From contig JADFYA010000025.1 in assembly GCA_015233285.1 (NCBI GenBank), forward strand, positions 1 through 17,348: a stretch of DNA of 17,348 nt. The letters are read 5' to 3'. The first letter of the stretch is position 1; each line of letters starts with the position of its first letter. Under the pieces are notes generated by a model. It made no database searches and had not been told where the DNA came from. It was given only the letters and a program-made list of their open reading frames with translations. The DNA comes from Deltaproteobacteria bacterium. Its GTDB lineage: Bacteria; Desulfobacterota; JADFXK01. The translations under genes were made by a program, and so were the position numbers. Positions 15,103 to 17,348 of this stretch are shown here, piece after piece.

Positions 15103-15235
15103 GAGACCTGTTCCAACGACAGAAAGAGCTCGCCCGCACCGAAACGGGGACAATCCTGATGGTCACGGCAAACCGGGATGTCCCGAAACCAGTCAGCGCC
15201 GTGCTGCAGCTTCTTGATTATGCGGCCCCGGACGC
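15103..15235 (+). pseudogene. Degenerate receiver-domain remnant
   Basis: In another frame past the kinase stop, GTILMV then NRDVPKPVSAVLQLLDY resembles the start of a receiver (typically GTILLVDDE...V..VVSAVLQLLGY). The acidic pair is gone, and only about 45 residues remain before the sequence runs into the convergent kinase gene ending at 15247. It was probably the C-terminal receiver of the hybrid kinase before it, lost by frameshift and truncation. Confidence 0.4.
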
Positions 15236-15246
15236 CTTATCTGATT

Positions 15247-17348
15247 TTATGTCCGATCTAAAGCTCTTCTAATAAGTTGATCCGTATCGCTTCTATTTAA
15301 AGGTTTCATCACAAATTCAAAAATCCCTAAAGCCTTAGCCTTTTCTTCCGATATCATCTCGCTAAATCCAGTACAAAGAATGACCGGCATATCCGGCCGG
15401 ATCCTCAATATCTCTCTGGCCAGATCCACTCCCGTCATCTGGGGCATGGTGTAGTCGGTCATGACCAGGTCAAATTGATCCGGTTGAGCCTGAAAAACAG
15501 CCAGCGCCTCAACGCTGCTGAGTTTAGTGACCACCTGATACCCCAGTTGTTCCAACATCCTTTTACTCATGTCATTTAACGGTTCTTCATCATCGACGAA
15601 AAGAATCCGTTCGGTGCCGCCGGACACAGGTTCAGGCAGGCCGCCGGTTGTTTCCAACTCTTCATTAGCTCGGGGCAAATAGATATTGAAAGTAGCTCCC
15701 TGTCCAGGTTCACTATAGACCGCGATGGTTCCATTGAAGCGTTTAACGATTCCGTGGACCACGGCTAGCCCAAACCCACTCCCTTCCCCCACGGGCTTGG
15801 TCGTAAAATAGGGGTCGAAAATACGTTCCATAGTAGCCGGATCCATCCCGTGCCCGGTATCGGCGACTGTCAACTGTATATATGATCCCGGTTTCAGTTC
15901 CGGGTACCCGGCTATCGTTTCCGAATAAAAATCAACGGTTCTCAGCCCGATTTGCAGTATCCCGCCCTTCTCCCTCATCGCGTGGGCGGCATTGGTACAA
16001 AGGTTGACCAATATCTGATGAATCTGCGTTGGGTCGGCCAAGGCAAGTCCATCTTCGGCGGCAATTTTTTGCTGAATCTCAATGGTGCTGGGGAGGGATG
16101 CCCTGAGGAATTTGATCGCTTCTTTCATGACCGGAGCGATCTCAACCGGCACCAGGGTGTCTTGTTGGTTTCGCATCCGGCTGAAAATGAGAATCTGTTT
16201 CACCAAATCCCGCGCCCGATAGGCAGCTTTAATTACCTGGTCCAGATCTTGGGCCTGGGAATCCGTAATCAAATCGTCTTGGGCCATCTCGGTGTAACCG
16301 ATGATAGTTGATAATATGTTATTAAAATCGTGAGCAATACCACCTGCCAGGGTGCCGATGGCTTCCATCTTTTGGGCTTGAACAAGCTGAAATTCCATTT
16401 TTTTCCTGGCATCTTCGGCCCGCCGCAGATTGGATATATCTTGCATGGATCCGGTTACCCGAATGGGCTGCCCGGCCTCGTCCTTTACAATTTCCCATAG
16501 GGCATGGCCATACCCGATGGTTCCGTCCCGCCGGAAAAAACGAAATTCAATATCACATGGTGCGTTACTTCTATGCCTGGGGTCCAACGCCGCTTTGACC
16601 CTTTCCAGATCATCAGGATGGATGGTTTGGATGAACATGGCATAGGTGGGATTGATCGAGTCGGGTTCATAGCCAAAGATTCGGTATACTTCGTCCGACC
16701 AATGGATTTCTCCGGCCGCAATGTCCCAATCCCAATGACCCACGTGGGCCATATAAGAGGCCCTGGTCAATCTGGCTTCGCTGTTCCTCAACGCCTCTTC
16801 GGCCCGCCGGCTATCCGTGATATCCTTGCAAATGCCGTAAACACCTACAATTTCGAGGCCAACCACAATAGGAATAATTGTGACATTAGCATCGAACCGG
16901 CTCCGGTCTTTCCTGATACCGGTAGCCTGGAATTTCTGCGGGTTACCATTTACGACTTTCTGAAAATGTACTTTTACTCTTTTCGTTTCCATTACAGTCA
17001 GAATATCAAAAAAACTCATTTGACCCAATTCTTCCGAGCGATACCCGGTGAGTTTTTCCATCCCGGCATTTACAGAGATGAACTTGCCCGTTAGATCAAA
17101 TGAACATACTCCATCCGGATGATAATCAAAGAGTGAACGGTACCGTTGCTTACTCTCTACAAGAGACTTCTCCACCCCTTCCCGAGTTTTGATTTCATTA
17201 ACCAGCCTTTCATTTGCCTGGTGTAACTCATCCATGCTTCTATTTAAGGTGTCAATTGACTCGATCAATGATTCATGGAACCTTCCCAAACTGGCGACCA
17301 TAATCGAGCCCAGGAGTCCGACCCCAACGGTCACCATAATCCAGGAGG
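15247..17348 (-). CDS. Hybrid sensor histidine kinase (TM-PAS-PAS-HisKA-HATPase-receiver), N-terminus outside the window
   Basis: Membrane-anchored two-component sensor. Counting from the in-frame ATG at 17337 (696 residues): a hydrophobic segment at 1-18 (VGVGLLGSIMVASLG); a coiled coil at 22-62; PAS 1 at about 63-177 (RYRSLFDYHPDGVCSFD); PAS 2 with PAC at about 184-305 (HWDWDIAAGEIHWSDEVYRI). HisKA follows with H336 in GGIAHDFNNIL, then HATPase with the N box NLCTNAAHAM (445-454), DTGHGM (493-498) and the G2 box GEGSGFGLAV. The C-terminal receiver has D582-D583, phosphoacceptor D628 (MTDYTMPQMTG), T656 and K678. Every catalytic residue is present. There is no stop and no ribosome-binding site upstream of ATG 17337 before the window ends, so the true start, probably with more membrane helices, lies beyond. 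The gene is convergent with the dead kaiC-kinase remnant. Its signal is unknown. Confidence 0.9.
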   Translation of the reverse strand, partial: SWIMVTVGVGLLGSIMVASLGRFHESLIESIDTLNRSMDELHQANERLVNEIKTREGVEKSLVESKQRYRSLFDYHPDGVCSFDLTGKFISVNAGMEKLTGYRSEELGQMSFFDILTVMETKRVKVHFQKVVNGNPQKFQATGIRKDRSRFDANVTIIPIVVGLEIVGVYGICKDITDSRRAEEALRNSEARLTRASYMAHVGHWDWDIAAGEIHWSDEVYRIFGYEPDSINPTYAMFIQTIHPDDLERVKAALDPRHRSNAPCDIEFRFFRRDGTIGYGHALWEIVKDEAGQPIRVTGSMQDISNLRRAEDARKKMEFQLVQAQKMEAIGTLAGGIAHDFNNILSTIIGYTEMAQDDLITDSQAQDLDQVIKAAYRARDLVKQILIFSRMRNQQDTLVPVEIAPVMKEAIKFLRASLPSTIEIQQKIAAEDGLALADPTQIHQILVNLCTNAAHAMREKGGILQIGLRTVDFYSETIAGYPELKPGSYIQLTVADTGHGMDPATMERIFDPYFTTKPVGEGSGFGLAVVHGIVKRFNGTIAVYSEPGQGATFNIYLPRANEELETTGGLPEPVSGGTERILFVDDEEPLNDMSKRMLEQLGYQVVTKLSSVEALAVFQAQPDQFDLVMTDYTMPQMTGVDLAREILRIRPDMPVILCTGFSEMISEEKAKALGIFEFVMKPLNRSDTDQLIRRALDRT

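Overview
The window looks like a chromosomal piece from a flagellated, two-component-rich Gram-negative bacterium, most likely a deltaproteobacterium-like lineage (Desulfobacterota or relatives). This is inferred from protein style: large PAS hybrid histidine kinases with GGIAHDFNN H-boxes, a response regulator with a C-terminal CxxC/CxxC domain, and dispersed TGTCATTCCGA-type palindromic repeats. The taxonomic guess is moderate at best.

Layout. (1) 1-9403, all genes on the minus strand: two copies of the same two-gene module, a giant flagellin (1065 and 1060 aa) followed by a small MerR-type regulator (141 and 127 aa). Palindromic 57-bp repeats lie around the first module. (2) 9404-10395: a long control region with three near-identical sigma28-like promoters spaced exactly 222 bp apart and pointing at flagellin 2. 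A fourth copy of this promoter type precedes the first merR gene. Further out is a well-formed sigma54 promoter pointing the other way. (3) 10396-10980: a truncated IS630-type transposase gene and a 141-bp inverted-repeat element. (4) 11357-12019: an intact response regulator with a putative zinc-binding tail. (5) 12208-about 15235, plus strand: a decayed kaiA-like, kaiB, kaiC and histidine kinase cluster, with every gene carrying at least one lesion. (6) 15247-17348, minus strand: an apparently intact PAS-PAS-kinase-receiver protein whose N-terminus lies beyond the window.

How the parts may work together. The flagellin leaders and the merR1 leader each carry a short hairpin presenting GGA in its loop upstream of a GGAGG ribosome-binding site. 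This is the layout of a CsrA target, as known for hag leaders. With the shared sigma28-like promoters it suggests that flagellin and its MerR partner are late flagellar genes under joint transcriptional and translational control, although csrA, fliW and fliA are not in the window.

The most striking region is the Kai cluster. A receiver plus KaiA/RsbU-like four-helix protein (279 codons when repaired, about the size of KaiA) is followed by kaiB and a KaiC that is collapsed in frame onto the ATPase domain of a histidine kinase. Because single-base deletions, nonsense codons and a large deletion are all present, I read it as a recently lost clock-like or stress-timer system rather than a working one. 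Some lesions could still be sequencing errors or, at a 7-G run, slippage.
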